Positions 63,987 to 64,000 of a stretch of 64,000 bases of DNA are shown here, one piece after another. The first letter of the stretch is position 1. Every line of letters begins with the position of its first letter. Source of the DNA: Amycolatopsis nivea (lineage in GTDB: Bacteria > Actinomycetota > Actinomycetes > Mycobacteriales > Pseudonocardiaceae); contig NZ_SDLT01000004.1 in assembly GCF_004522235.1 (NCBI RefSeq), forward strand, positions 176,045 to 240,044. Direction: 5' to 3'. The position numbers and the translations under genes are program-made. Below the pieces are notes generated by a model. It was not told the origin of the DNA. It did no database searches and was given only the letters and a program-made list of their open reading frames with translations.

Positions 63987-64000
63987 GTGGCGGACCTTCG

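Overview
The window is very GC-rich, gene-dense DNA with many GTG starts, overlapping stop/start pairs and some apparently leaderless genes. It looks like a chromosomal segment of a filamentous actinomycete. The family set (XRE/TPR regulator, class F-like sortase with its secreted partner, TM0106-type nuclease, YcnI-CopC-CopD, RHIM-like amyloid-motif STAND protein) fits Pseudonocardiaceae, and Amycolatopsis is the best guess. I see no rRNA, tRNA, CRISPR array or intact insertion sequence.

Layout. 1-9.7 kb: accessory metabolism and regulation: a truncated membrane protein, a DHFR/RibD-like reductase, an XRE regulator divergent from an MFS exporter over an array of TACCAGG sites, an ECF sigma factor coupled to a VOC protein, UDP-glucose dehydrogenase, an SDR, a methyltransferase and a PadR regulator. 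9.8-10.6 kb: an 840-bp repetitive spacer without a convincing gene. 10.6-16.5 kb: TM0106-type RecB/DEDD nuclease, a small conserved protein and a four-gene OpuC-type osmoprotectant ABC operon. 16.7-19.7 kb: a copper operon (YcnI, CopC, CopD). 19.9-22.2 kb: XRE/TPR regulator plus APH-like kinase. 22.5-29.0 kb: two small coupled genes and a 1720-residue WXG100-RHS polymorphic-toxin-like protein. 29.0-33.3 kb: CMD/MerR pair, and a GH1 beta-glucosidase with an MFS transporter divergent from a TetR regulator. 33.3-40.6 kb: PLP amino-acid enzyme, sugar-lactone-oxidase-like flavoprotein, a second-type PRPP synthetase with an SDR, an unknown protein and two CitE/HpcH lyases. 40.6-42.4 kb: a two-gene AAA ATPase + DUF4276 (TOPRIM-like) module resembling a split OLD nuclease. 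42.4-51.5 kb: an eight-gene operon (dipeptide-type ABC importer, aldehyde dehydrogenase, SDR, amidase) facing a FadR-type GntR regulator, with a near-ideal FadR palindrome between them. 51.5-58 kb: class F-like sortase and a partner secreted protein, Cys/Met-metabolism PLP enzyme, a secreted acylase with a C-terminal F5/8C domain, and an FKBP. 58.1-59.8 kb: two secreted trypsin-like paralogues, the second with Thr in place of the nucleophilic Ser. 59.8-63.9 kb: a small helical protein ending in a RHIM-like amyloid motif, a glycosyltransferase-fold protein, and a STAND/NB-ARC-TPR protein that begins with the same motif. An octanucleotide tandem repeat lies upstream of the STAND gene.

The strongest candidate for an underexplored biological system is that last block: an effector (motif at its C-terminus) and an NLR-like receptor (motif at its N-terminus) that share an ungapped 17-residue match, the arrangement expected for bacterial amyloid signalling in regulated cell death or antiphage defence. 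The ATPase/DUF4276 pair and the RHS protein make this window comparatively rich in predicted conflict functions.
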